A stretch of DNA of 64,000 bases from Clostridium sp. chh4-2 (lineage in GTDB: Bacteria; Bacillota; Clostridia; Lachnospirales; Lachnospiraceae). Below the pieces are notes generated by a model that was not told the origin of the DNA, made no database searches, and saw only the letters and a program-made list of their open reading frames with translations. Below, piece by piece: positions 52,881 to 61,570 of this stretch (position 1 is the first letter of the stretch; each line of letters begins with the position of its first letter). The stretch is from assembly GCF_002899675.1 (NCBI RefSeq), contig NZ_PKUU01000024.1:1-64000 (forward strand), written 5' to 3'. The position numbers were made by a program, and so were the translations under genes.

Positions 52881-53906
52881 ATGAAGAGTGCGGTATTTTA
52901 TGGTAAACATGATTTGAGGATTGAGGAAAGTCCTGTGCCCGAAGTTGGGGAAATGGATGTTCTGATTGAGGTAAAGGCCTGCGGCGTGTGCGGCACGGAT
53001 GTTCATATCTACGAAGGGGATAAGGGCGCGGCTGATGTGACTCCTCCAACGATTCTGGGACACGAATTTTCCGGCGTGGTTGCAGCGGTGGGGAGCAAGG
53101 TCACCAAGTTTAAAGCGGGCGACCGTGTATGCATTGACCCCAATTGTTACTGCGGTTCCTGTGATTTCTGCAGAGATGGCATCGCCCATTACTGTACGGA
53201 CATGATCGGCTACGGTACCACGGTAAACGGCGGATTCGCCCAGTTTTGCAGCGTCAATGAACGCCAGGTCTATCTTTTGGGAGACAATACCAGCTTTGAA
53301 CAGGGGGCCATGGCGGAACCGGCAGCCTGCTGTCTGCATGGAATTGATATGTGCGGGATCAAGCCGGGAAGCAGTGTGGCGGTGATCGGAGGCGGGATGA
53401 TCGGCCTTTTGATGCTGCAGCTGGCCAGACTGGCGGGAGCGGCCAGAATCGCCCTGATTGAACCGGTGGAGAATAAACGGGATGTAGCCCTGCAATTGGG
53501 CGCAGACCTGGTGATTGATCCCATTCATGAAGATGTGGAAAAGAAGCTGAAGGAAAACGGCATGACCTGGCTGAACGCTGTGATCGAATGCGTGGGCCGT
53601 CCGGAGACCATCAGCCAGGCGATTTCCATCGTGGGAAATACCGGAGTTGTGATGATGTTCGGTTTAACCAAGCCGGATGAGACGGTTTCCATCAAGCCGT
53701 TTGAGATCTTTCAGAAGGAAATTGTGCTGAAGGCGTCCTATATCAATCCCTACACCCAGAAACGGGCTTTGGAACTGATCGATTCCGGCCGGCTGGATGT
53801 GAGCAGCATGATCTGCCAGGTCTGCGGTCTGGACAGTCTGGAAGATATCTTGAGCGACCCGTCGGTGAGAGCAAAGGGGAAATATATCATTGCGCCTGAC
53901 AGGTAG
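52881..53906 (+). CDS. Zinc-dependent dehydrogenase (threonine/sorbitol dehydrogenase family)
   Basis: A 341-residue medium-chain dehydrogenase. CGVCGTD, GHEFSG, structural zinc cysteines CYCGSCDFCRDGIAHYC and the NAD site GGGMIGLL are intact. Related to, but clearly different from, the dehydrogenase at 47517. Single gene with GAAAGGA upstream; likely controlled by one of the two ROK regulators. Oxidises a polyol or sugar alcohol. Confidence 0.88.
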   Translation: MKSAVFYGKHDLRIEESPVPEVGEMDVLIEVKACGVCGTDVHIYEGDKGAADVTPPTILGHEFSGVVAAVGSKVTKFKAGDRVCIDPNCYCGSCDFCRDGIAHYCTDMIGYGTTVNGGFAQFCSVNERQVYLLGDNTSFEQGAMAEPAACCLHGIDMCGIKPGSSVAVIGGGMIGLLMLQLARLAGAARIALIEPVENKRDVALQLGADLVIDPIHEDVEKKLKENGMTWLNAVIECVGRPETISQAISIVGNTGVVMMFGLTKPDETVSIKPFEIFQKEIVLKASYINPYTQKRALELIDSGRLDVSSMICQVCGLDSLEDILSDPSVRAKGKYIIAPDR

Positions 53907-54006
53907 AAAGATTTTTGATTCATGACAGACGGTTCGGCATGGATTTTTGCCGGTAGCTGCCGGGTAATGAACATTTACGAACAGATTAGATTTAGGGGGT
54001 AAATAG

Positions 54007-54053
54007 CCGGATGGATTTTAGACAATTACTGAAATCATTTAAAGTCCATCCGG
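54007..54053. promoter_or_regulatory. Inverted repeat after the dehydrogenase gene
   Basis: CCGGATGGA and TCCATCCGG, perfect, 29 bases apart. No T-run follows, so it is not a standard terminator. Confidence 0.45.
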
Positions 54054-54095
54054 AAACTGGTAAATGTATTTAGGAAGGAAAAGATATTTTTGTAA

Positions 54096-54124
54096 TTGAC
54101 ACAGTACATAACCGTTTGTAGACT
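54096..54124 (+). promoter_or_regulatory. Possible promoter of the second ROK regulator
   Basis: TTGACA (54096-54101), 17 bases, TAGACT (54119-54124). Consensus -35, weak -10. The 53907-54266 gap otherwise holds the inverted repeat at 54007 and the palindrome at 54231. Confidence 0.45.
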
Positions 54125-54230
54125 TTATTTGAATATAAAAATAAGTTATCCTGTGAAACAGGGGGAAGCAGCAGGAGATTTTTTGGCAGGGGCGTTACTA
54201 TCTTGAAAATTGCAGAAATAGAGGGTATAC

Positions 54231-54244
54231 TTATTTCGAAATAA
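54231..54244. promoter_or_regulatory. Perfect palindrome, possible ROK operator
   Basis: TTATTTCGAAATAA, a 14-base palindrome 22 bases before the ROK start. TTATTT...AAATAA half-sites are known from NagC/Mlc-type operators, so autoregulation is possible. Confidence 0.5.
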
Positions 54245-54266
54245 AAAAATAGTGGGTGACGATTTG

Positions 54267-55316
54267 ATGACTAAAAAATCTTTAAAAGACGTAAAAGTGA
54301 ATAACACGGCTCAGGTGCTGGAATATATTATGAAAAATGAGCAGATCTCCAGAATCGAGATTGCAGAAAAGAGCGGTCTGTCCCCCAGCACAGTGAGCCA
54401 GGCAGTGTCTCTGTTAGTGGAACAGGGGCTTGTAGAGGAACTGTGCGCAGGTGAGTCCACCGGCGGAAGAAAGCCGATTCTGCTGCGGGTAAGGCCGGAT
54501 TTTGGATGCATTGTGACTGTGGAGATTAGAAGAAACGGAGTGGAAGCCCAGATCTTTGATATGACGGGGAATCTTTTGTCCGTTCATGAACTGTCAAAAC
54601 GGAAGCTGTCCGGCAACGGGCTTTTGGATGCGGTGACGGGCTTTGTGAAGTCGGTAAAGAGGGGAGAGGTGCAGGCTCCGGATCATGTGATCGGAATCGG
54701 CCTCCTCTGTCAGGATGATATTCCGGAATACGATCTGATGACGGAATTTACCACATCCATTTCCAGCGATGTGATCCGTTTGGAGACGGCGCTGACGTCC
54801 AGCTGCGGCGTTCCGGTGAAAAAGGAACTGATTAACCGCTATCATTTGGATTACTATCTAAAAACTGTGGATGCCAAATGCACTGATTACGCCTATATCA
54901 ATATAGGGGAACGGGTCACGGCCAGTTTTGTATTAAACAAGACCCTTGTTCACAGCACCGGCGATTCCGTGTTCGATATCAGTTCCGCAGTTTTAAGCGG
55001 TAATTATGCAGGAGACGAGAGGCAGACAGCAGCGGGAGCCGCATTTGCCGAGAAGGCCGCCAGGAAATTTACAGCGGAAAAGTTGGCGGAGCAGCTGACA
55101 CAAGTATTAAAAAGCGCGCTTTTATTTTTCCCGATCAACGATGTTTTTATCGGGGGACAGATAGAAGGGCTGGATCATATTGTTGAAATGGTTTCAAAGG
55201 AATTTTCTTTCCATCCGGTGATACGTAAGGCCGGAGAGCCGGGCGGATCGGTAAATTCCGCATTCGCCCGCCAGATATTAGCGGAGAATTACAGGTTGCT
55301 TGTGAATTACAGGTAA
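54267..55316 (+). CDS. ROK-family-like transcriptional regulator, degenerate sugar domain
   Basis: A 349-residue protein with an N-terminal winged helix (about 15-60, SRIEIAEKSGLSPSTVSQAVSLLVEQG, then STGGRKP) followed by a ROK-like fold. The ROK zinc cysteines are missing and the glycine-rich kinase motifs are weak, so it is unlikely to be a kinase and may bind a different ligand. ATG 54267 is preferred over GTG 54252. It precedes the permease/hydantoinase operon by about 100 bases and is its probable regulator. Confidence 0.75.
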   Translation: MTKKSLKDVKVNNTAQVLEYIMKNEQISRIEIAEKSGLSPSTVSQAVSLLVEQGLVEELCAGESTGGRKPILLRVRPDFGCIVTVEIRRNGVEAQIFDMTGNLLSVHELSKRKLSGNGLLDAVTGFVKSVKRGEVQAPDHVIGIGLLCQDDIPEYDLMTEFTTSISSDVIRLETALTSSCGVPVKKELINRYHLDYYLKTVDAKCTDYAYINIGERVTASFVLNKTLVHSTGDSVFDISSAVLSGNYAGDERQTAAGAAFAEKAARKFTAEKLAEQLTQVLKSALLFFPINDVFIGGQIEGLDHIVEMVSKEFSFHPVIRKAGEPGGSVNSAFARQILAENYRLLVNYR

Positions 55317-55417
55317 AGGCCGGGTTCTCCGCTGGAAGAGATACTAAAAATGGCTGATAGAACTGCGCAGGTGTGAGCCGTTTTTATTATAAAAATTTCA
55401 AAAAGGAGAACAAGTTT

Positions 55418-56728
55418 ATGGTACAAGGTATCCTGATTCTTTTGTTTATGCTGGTTATTATGGGGCTTATGGTAACTCGCAAGATGCCGACGGTTCTGGC
55501 ATTATTCGTATTGGTGGTAGGTATTTGCCTGATTGGCGGCGTGCCCGCAGTGGCGACGGATGCGGACGGCAATGCCGTAGGATTTTTGCAGGGAGTTATG
55601 CAGAACGGCGCAATGAAGCTGGGAGACGCCATCATGGTTGCGATTTTTGCCGGATGGCTGGGAATGGTTATGGAAAAGACGCGTATCAGCGAAGCGATGA
55701 TAAAAAAGGGCGCTGAACTGGGCGGGGACAAAACCCTGGTTGTGACTCTGGTGCTTTTCATCGTTGCATCGCTGCTCTTTACAACCGTTAACGGACTTGG
55801 AACGGTGATCATGGTCGGTACGATTGTAATTCCCATTCTGGTATCCGTGGGGGCGGATAAGTTTACGGCTACGGCAGCCATGCTGTTTGCATATTGTGTG
55901 GGAAATAATGTGAATCTTGCCAATGTGAACTCCATTGCTGCGGTGATCGGCGCTGAATTTGACGATGTATTTAAGATACTTTTGATCTGTGCTATCGGAG
56001 CATTTATTTCCGGTGTGATCTTCTTCTGCTGGCGTTACCGCAAGGTGGGAAGAAAATATGCATTTTCTGCCATGGTAGGAGAAGAGGAAGATAATATTTA
56101 TCAGATAAAAGGGGTAACGGGAGGTCTGGCTATGCTGACTCCGATCATTCCGCTGGTGCTGGTGATCGGTTTTAAATTCCCGTTAATCGCATCATTTTTG
56201 ATCTCAATTGTGTGGGCCTGCCTGTTTACAAGCGTGAGGGCGGGATGGAAACGCACGATGAACATGCTGACGAAGGCATTATTCGACGGATTTTCGGCTA
56301 CAGCGCCTTCCGCAACTCTTATGATCGGCATAGGAATGCTTTTATTAGCGATCAATCAGCCTACGGTAAAAGAATCGCTGGCTCCGATTATGCTGGCAGT
56401 TACACCTGGAACGACTATTGGATTTATGGTTTTCTTCATCGTTCTGGCTCCGCTGTGCTTATACCGCGGCCCGTTGAATCTCTGGGGATTGGGCGCAGGA
56501 ATTGCTGCTCTCATGGTTGGCCTGGACGTATTGCCGCTTAATGTGGTGATGGGAGGTTTCTGTGCCGTTTCCGCCATGCAGCTGCTTTGCTGTCCGACCA
56601 ATACTCATAATGTATGGGTGACCAGTTATACGGGAGAAGAGGTGACTTCTGTCACAAAACGGCTGCTTCCATGGATTTGGCCGGTTGTTATTATCGGTGT
56701 AATTGCTACTGTTGTTTTATATATGTAG
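55418..56728 (+). CDS. Putative organic-acid permease (ion transporter superfamily, GntP/CitM-like)
   Basis: A 436-residue membrane protein, about 11-12 helices. Paired loops TTVNGLGTVIMVG and FAYCVGNNVNLANVNS look like the re-entrant substrate loops of IT-superfamily carriers. No recognised binding motif names the substrate; the downstream hydantoinase-like enzyme suggests a cyclic imide, oxoproline-like or related amide compound. ATG 55418 follows AAAAGGAG by nine bases; an open frame reaches 55373. Confidence 0.65.
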   Translation: MVQGILILLFMLVIMGLMVTRKMPTVLALFVLVVGICLIGGVPAVATDADGNAVGFLQGVMQNGAMKLGDAIMVAIFAGWLGMVMEKTRISEAMIKKGAELGGDKTLVVTLVLFIVASLLFTTVNGLGTVIMVGTIVIPILVSVGADKFTATAAMLFAYCVGNNVNLANVNSIAAVIGAEFDDVFKILLICAIGAFISGVIFFCWRYRKVGRKYAFSAMVGEEEDNIYQIKGVTGGLAMLTPIIPLVLVIGFKFPLIASFLISIVWACLFTSVRAGWKRTMNMLTKALFDGFSATAPSATLMIGIGMLLLAINQPTVKESLAPIMLAVTPGTTIGFMVFFIVLAPLCLYRGPLNLWGLGAGIAALMVGLDVLPLNVVMGGFCAVSAMQLLCCPTNTHNVWVTSYTGEEVTSVTKRLLPWIWPVVIIGVIATVVLYM

Positions 56729-56827
56729 TTTTTTCGATATTCGAATAAACTGCCGCCTTTGAATGCCGGAGATGTTGGACGGATGTACAGGGCTTAATAA
56801 ATTTTATGCAGAGAGGATTTTTCAGCT

Positions 56828-58975
56828 ATGAAAGTGAGAATAGGTATTGATGTAGGAGGGACTTTCACAGATGCGGCGCTGATCAATAACGATACCTTCG
56901 AACTGATCAGCACGGCCAAGGTTCCCACCAGCCATAACGCCAAGGCCGGTGTGGCGGAAGGCATCGTGCAGGTGCTGAAAGCGATTATGGAACAGAACCG
57001 GGTGAAGCCGGAGGACGTGGTGTTCATCTCCCACGGAACGACTCAGGCCACCAACGCCCTGTTGGAAGGCGACGTGGTAAAGGTAGGAATTGTGACATTG
57101 GGCAAAGGAATTGAAGGCGCCAAATCCAAAAGTGATACAAACATGGGCGCCATTCCCCTGACCGCGTCCAAATATCTGCATTCTGAAAATGAGTATGTGG
57201 AAAGCGATACGGCTCATTTTGCAGAGGATGTGGCGGCCGCTGTTGCAAAGCTGAAAGGAAAAGGATGCCTTGCCATCGTGGCCTCGGAAGCGTTCAGCGT
57301 AGACCATCCGGAAAATGAAGGAAAGGTATTGGAAGCGTGCGAAAAAGCGCAAATTGCGTCAACCGCAACCAATGAAATCTCCAAATTATACGGATTGAAA
57401 GTGAGAACCCGCACTGCGGTGGTCAATGCCAGCATCATGCCGAAAATGCTGGATGCGGCCAATATGACGGAGAGCAGCATTAAAAATGCAGGGATTAAGA
57501 CTCCGCTGATGGTCATGCGGTGCGACGGCGGCGTCATGACCGTGGATGAGGTACGGAAAAGGCCGATTCTCACCATCCTTTCCGGCCCTGCCGCAGGCGT
57601 GGCAGGCGCGCTCATGTATGAGAAACTGACCAACGGGATATTCCTGGAAGTGGGAGGAACCAGCACCGACATTTCCTGTGTTAAAGACGGCAAGGTCATG
57701 GTTAAATATGCGGAAGTCGGCGGCCACAAAACGTATCTCACTTCTTTGGACGTGAGAACCGTGGGCATCGGCGGCGGCAGCATGATACAGATTGACAATG
57801 GAAAGATGAAGGACGTGGGCCCACGAAGCGTGCATATCGCCGGAATGGATTATGAAGTGTACACTGACAGCGAAGAGATTGTAAATCCGGTTCTCTGCGC
57901 AGTGAAACCCAGGGAATCCGACCCCGATTATGCCTGCGTCCAATGTGAAAATGGTAAGCGGTACGCCCTTTCCTTGGCCGGTGCGGCCAATCTGGCGGGC
58001 TGCGTGTCAGAGGACGATTATGCCCGCGGCAATCTGGAAGCGGCAAAAAAGGCCTGGAAACCGCTGGCTGACAACATGGGACTTTCCGTGGAAGACGCGG
58101 CGAAAGAAGCGCTCCGGCTGTCGGCGTTAAAGAACAGCAAGGTAGTGGAAGCACTTCTTTCCGATTATAATATGGACCGGAGAACCACCATGCTGGTGGG
58201 CGGCGGAGGCGGAGCTTCGGCAGTCGTGCCTCATCTGGCCCAAAGCATGTCTTTAAAGCATAAAAATGCCAAAAATGCACCTGTAATATCTACCATAGGA
58301 GTGGCATTAGCCATGATCCGGGATATGGTGGAGCGCACCATCTCCAATCCGACGGAGCAGGATATTCTGGCTGTGCGCAGGGAAGCGGAAGAGCGTGCCA
58401 TCAAATCAGGGGCGTCTCCGGAGACGGTGGAAGTGTCCGTGGAAGTGGATGCCACTCAGAACATGGTTCGCGCCATCGCAATCGGCACCACGGAAATGCG
58501 TTCCAAGGATCTGACCAACCGGAGGCTGGAGGAAGAGGAGATTCGCAAAAAGGTTGCCGAAAACATGGATGTGCCAAGCGACCGCATTTTCACCGCCGCA
58601 TCCAATGGTTTGATGTATGCAATGCAGTACAAGATAGAAAAGAAGAAATTTTTCGGCATGTTCCGCGAAGTCACAAAACCAACCTCTGTCGTGGACGAAG
58701 AGGGCGTGATCCGGCTGCAGAAACGGGACGGAAAGATTCATACCTGCAACGGCGGCAATTGGGAAAGCGTGCTGATCCGTTCCATGGAAGAGATGACAGA
58801 ATACAACGACGGAGGCAAGACTCTGCCCAATATCTACATGATCTTTGGAAAGCGGATCATCGATTTATCCGGTCTGGCCGACGAGGAACATGTGAAATCC
58901 TTAGCCGGAATTGAGCTGGCATCCGTAAGGGAAGACGACACGCTGATCATTCTCTGTTCGGCCCGGACGGACTAA
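56828..58975 (+). CDS. Hydantoinase/5-oxoprolinase family protein (HyuA-like)
   Basis: A 715-residue ATP-dependent ring-opening enzyme of the HyuA type. IGIDVGGTFTDAAL at the N-terminus is the ATPase phosphate-1 motif, FISHGTTQATNALLEG is the hydantoinase signature, and LSGPAAGVAGAL and VGGTSTDISC complete the actin-like ATP site. The usual partner HyuB is absent; here it is followed by an HExxH protein and an FAD oxidoreductase. The C-terminal 150 residues do not match the standard HyuA end that I know. AGAGAGGA upstream. Confidence 0.85.
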   Translation: MKVRIGIDVGGTFTDAALINNDTFELISTAKVPTSHNAKAGVAEGIVQVLKAIMEQNRVKPEDVVFISHGTTQATNALLEGDVVKVGIVTLGKGIEGAKSKSDTNMGAIPLTASKYLHSENEYVESDTAHFAEDVAAAVAKLKGKGCLAIVASEAFSVDHPENEGKVLEACEKAQIASTATNEISKLYGLKVRTRTAVVNASIMPKMLDAANMTESSIKNAGIKTPLMVMRCDGGVMTVDEVRKRPILTILSGPAAGVAGALMYEKLTNGIFLEVGGTSTDISCVKDGKVMVKYAEVGGHKTYLTSLDVRTVGIGGGSMIQIDNGKMKDVGPRSVHIAGMDYEVYTDSEEIVNPVLCAVKPRESDPDYACVQCENGKRYALSLAGAANLAGCVSEDDYARGNLEAAKKAWKPLADNMGLSVEDAAKEALRLSALKNSKVVEALLSDYNMDRRTTMLVGGGGGASAVVPHLAQSMSLKHKNAKNAPVISTIGVALAMIRDMVERTISNPTEQDILAVRREAEERAIKSGASPETVEVSVEVDATQNMVRAIAIGTTEMRSKDLTNRRLEEEEIRKKVAENMDVPSDRIFTAASNGLMYAMQYKIEKKKFFGMFREVTKPTSVVDEEGVIRLQKRDGKIHTCNGGNWESVLIRSMEEMTEYNDGGKTLPNIYMIFGKRIIDLSGLADEEHVKSLAGIELASVREDDTLIILCSARTD

Positions 58976-58991
58976 GCGGCGTAAAGGCGAA

Positions 58992-59597
58992 ATGAAACCG
59001 GAAATGAGAAAGGCGGACCGCACGATAGCAAAGGAGCTGGCAATGAAGGAATTTCCTTTTCCAAATAGAGAAAACAGCATGCAGGATTTACTTCAGGATT
59101 ATGTGTTTCCTAAGATTGAAGCAAACAGGGTGAATGAGATATTCGACGACGCCTGGACTTTGGGAGAAATGCAGGGAGAGCTGTTCCTGAAAGAGCATAA
59201 AGACGACAATCCCCTGGATATGCTGGACATTATGCAAAAGAGCGGCGTTACGGTGGTATACCGGGATATAGACTATGTTCTTGGAAAACGGAGATATTTC
59301 TGCGAATACCTGTCCGGAAAGAATCTTTTAAAGATCTACAGGGGATCGGTTGCGCTCTGGTGTGAAAACAACGGTTTTTCTTTTGAAGAGGGGTTAAACG
59401 TCATATTATGCCATGAATATTATCACTATCTGGAATGCCACAAAATCGGCATGACTTCCCGAAGATACCAGGTTCCCATAATAAAAATGGGGCCGGTGAA
59501 GATCGGAAAGACAGGCGTTCCATCGCTCAGCGAAATAGGAGCCAATGCGTTTGCAGGCGTGTGCTACAAATATCTGGTGAAAGAGGAAGGGAGTTAA
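58992..59597 (+). CDS. HExxH putative zinc metalloprotein of unknown function (ImmA/IrrE-like motif)
   Basis: A 201-residue soluble protein. HEYYH (141-145) inside VILCHEYYHYLECH is a classical zinc-peptidase motif; SEIGANAFA (about 181-189) could supply a third ligand (Glu), as in ImmA/IrrE-type peptidases. The N-terminal 60 residues are helical. Sandwiched with 16 and 1 base gaps between the hydantoinase and FAD oxidoreductase genes, so it is not a stray regulator. A protease that acts on a pathway protein, or an amidase in the pathway itself, are both possible. Confidence 0.65.
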   Translation: MKPEMRKADRTIAKELAMKEFPFPNRENSMQDLLQDYVFPKIEANRVNEIFDDAWTLGEMQGELFLKEHKDDNPLDMLDIMQKSGVTVVYRDIDYVLGKRRYFCEYLSGKNLLKIYRGSVALWCENNGFSFEEGLNVILCHEYYHYLECHKIGMTSRRYQVPIIKMGPVKIGKTGVPSLSEIGANAFAGVCYKYLVKEEGS

Positions 59598-59598
59598 A

Positions 59599-60969
59599 AT
59601 GCAGTATACAAAACAGATTGATCGGGTAATTAAGACAGATGTGCTGGTCATAGGCGGCGGTTCGGCCGGATTTGGAGCGGCTGTGGCATCTGCCAGAAAC
59701 GGAGCGGATACACTGCTCATCGAACGGGCTCAAATGCTTGGCGGAATGGCCACCGCAGGTTTGGTGGGGCCGTTTATGACCTGCTATGATGACCAGCCAA
59801 CCGAGCAGATTGTCAAAGGCATTTTTGACGAGCTGTGCAGGAGAACCGAGGAACGGGGCGGCGCCATCCATCCGTCAAAGGTGGAAGGAATGACCACTTA
59901 CAGCTCCTATTATGTCAGAAGCCACTGCCATGTGACCCCATTTTTATCTGAAATTCTGGAAATCGTAATGGAAGAGATGGTTGTGGAATCCGGAGCCAGG
60001 ATTCTCTATAATGTTCAAATGTGCGATGTCCTGACCGAGAACTCAAAAATCACCGGCGTGGTGGTTTCCATGAAAGAAGGACTGGCTCTGATCACGGCAA
60101 AGACTTACATCGACTGTACCGGAGATGCGGACGCCGCATATTATGCGGGAGCCGAATGTGTGTCGGGAGATGAGACTGACGGAGTGATGCAGCCGGTTAC
60201 CCTGTTTTTCGAGGTGGGAAACATTGACCGGGAGAAATTTGTAGGCGCTCTGGAAGAAAAAAAGGCCAAAGGAGAACTGGGCATTCCGGGCGAAAACTGC
60301 TGGTCCTGGTACATAAAAGAAGCCAGAAAAAATGGAGACTGGGATATTGAACGCAATGAAATCGGCAATTATGAGCAGCCTGTAAAAGGCCGCTGGAAGA
60401 TCAATACAACAAGAATTGCCCACATCGATGCCACCAACACGGAACAGATCACCGACGCGGTGATGGAAGGCCGAAAACAGGTGCAGAAAGTGATGCATTT
60501 CTTACAGAAATACGTGCCAGGCTGTGAAGATATACAGCTTCTGCAGGTGGCGTCCACTCTGGGAGTCAGAGAGACCCGGCATGTCAAAGGGCGGTACAAA
60601 CTGACCGCACAGGATATTATGGAACGGAAGCATTTTGATGATGCAGTCTGCACCTTCGCATATGCCATCGATATACACAATTCAGAAGGCGGAGGAGCTA
60701 CCTTCCAGCAGGTAAACGGATACTATACCATTCCATTCCGGTGCCTTGTACCAACGGATGTGGATAATCTTCTGGTAGCCGGACGCTGCATCAGCGGAAC
60801 GTCGGAAGCCGCCGCCAGCTACCGGGTAATTCCCTGCTGCATCGCCACCGGCCAGGCCGCAGGAACCGCCGCCGCCCTCGCCCTGAGGGCAGGAACTCTT
60901 CCGGGAGATGTGGACGTGTCCGCACTGCAAAATACGCTGAAGGAGCAGGGGGCTGTTATTAAAGATTGA
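59599..60969 (+). CDS. FAD-dependent oxidoreductase
   Basis: A 456-residue protein of the FAD_oxidored group. DVLVIGGGSAGFGAAVASA (about 14-32) is the Rossmann dinucleotide motif, LIERAQMLGGMAT follows, YIDCTGDADAA is the second FAD block and GRCISGTSEAAASYR is the third. Starts one base after the HExxH gene; AGGGAG precedes. It probably oxidises or dehydrogenates the compound handled by the hydantoinase. The terminator at 60996-61027 follows. Confidence 0.85.
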   Translation: MQYTKQIDRVIKTDVLVIGGGSAGFGAAVASARNGADTLLIERAQMLGGMATAGLVGPFMTCYDDQPTEQIVKGIFDELCRRTEERGGAIHPSKVEGMTTYSSYYVRSHCHVTPFLSEILEIVMEEMVVESGARILYNVQMCDVLTENSKITGVVVSMKEGLALITAKTYIDCTGDADAAYYAGAECVSGDETDGVMQPVTLFFEVGNIDREKFVGALEEKKAKGELGIPGENCWSWYIKEARKNGDWDIERNEIGNYEQPVKGRWKINTTRIAHIDATNTEQITDAVMEGRKQVQKVMHFLQKYVPGCEDIQLLQVASTLGVRETRHVKGRYKLTAQDIMERKHFDDAVCTFAYAIDIHNSEGGGATFQQVNGYYTIPFRCLVPTDVDNLLVAGRCISGTSEAAASYRVIPCCIATGQAAGTAAALALRAGTLPGDVDVSALQNTLKEQGAVIKD

Positions 60970-60995
60970 TTTTATTAGGCGGAGACGTCTGGAAG

Positions 60996-61027
60996 AAGGG
61001 GAAATGGAGAGAAACCATTTCCCTTTC
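60996..61027 (+). terminator. Terminator of the hydantoinase operon
   Basis: GGGAAATGG pairs with CCATTTCCC across a seven-base loop, followed by TTTCTTATTATT. Confidence 0.75.
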
Positions 61028-61171
61028 TTATTATTAGCTAATAAATATAAAATCTTATTTCAGTTCTGCCCAACAATTCTATAATCCATAAATTAGTAAA
61101 ATAAATAAGCATTTCCGTTCAGATTTAATTTTAATGAAACCAATTGTTTTTTCCTCAGCCAGCGAAAACCA

Positions 61172-61458
61172 GCAGAAAAGAGGACCGGGGGAAGCCGGGG
61201 AACAGGGCGGGAAGGGGAGCAATGGAACGGTACAGGTTCGTTTGCAGGAGTTGTAGCTTCACTTAGGTTCTGAAGTTTTGCGTTGCCCGTCTAAATAAAG
61301 CTGTCTGAGCGGCTTCATCGCGAGTTTTTATTTGGACGGGCGTTTTTAGCAAAAGTTCAGGACCTTAGTGAACCTTAACTCCGAAACCCGCAACCTGTAC
61401 CGTTCCATTGCTCCTCTTCCCGCCCTGTTCCCCGGCTTCCCCCGGTCCTCTTTTCTGC
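61172..61458. repeat. Giant palindromic element P4 (family II)
   Basis: A 287-base near-palindrome. Outer arms 61172-61238 and 61393-61458 pair almost perfectly (one clear mismatch). Inner stem: GCCCGTC-AAATAAA with TTTATTT-GGACGGGC. On the minus strand TAAG-GTTCA-CTAA (61365-61377) and TAAG-TGAAG-CTAC (61253-61265) are in direct orientation. It fills most of the 600-base gap between two operons; nothing coding was seen there. Confidence 0.88.
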
Positions 61459-61511
61459 GCCCCCTCTCCAAATCTTCCGAAAAACGCAATATTTGCTTAA
61501 TGAATGCGATA

Positions 61512-61540
61512 TTGAATAATTACCCATTATAAGGTATACT
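61512..61540 (+). promoter_or_regulatory. Promoter of the last glycan block
   Basis: TTGAAT (61512-61517), 17 bases, TATACT (61535-61540), about 30 bases before the start at 61571. Confidence 0.7.
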
Positions 61541-61570
61541 GTAAAAGAATTTTGTGAAAGTGAGGGAGCA

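Noticed and set aside
52836..53528. 230-codon open frame on the minus strand opposite the zinc dehydrogenase
   Set aside because: No domain, no ribosome site, and the plus-strand gene has all its catalytic motifs.
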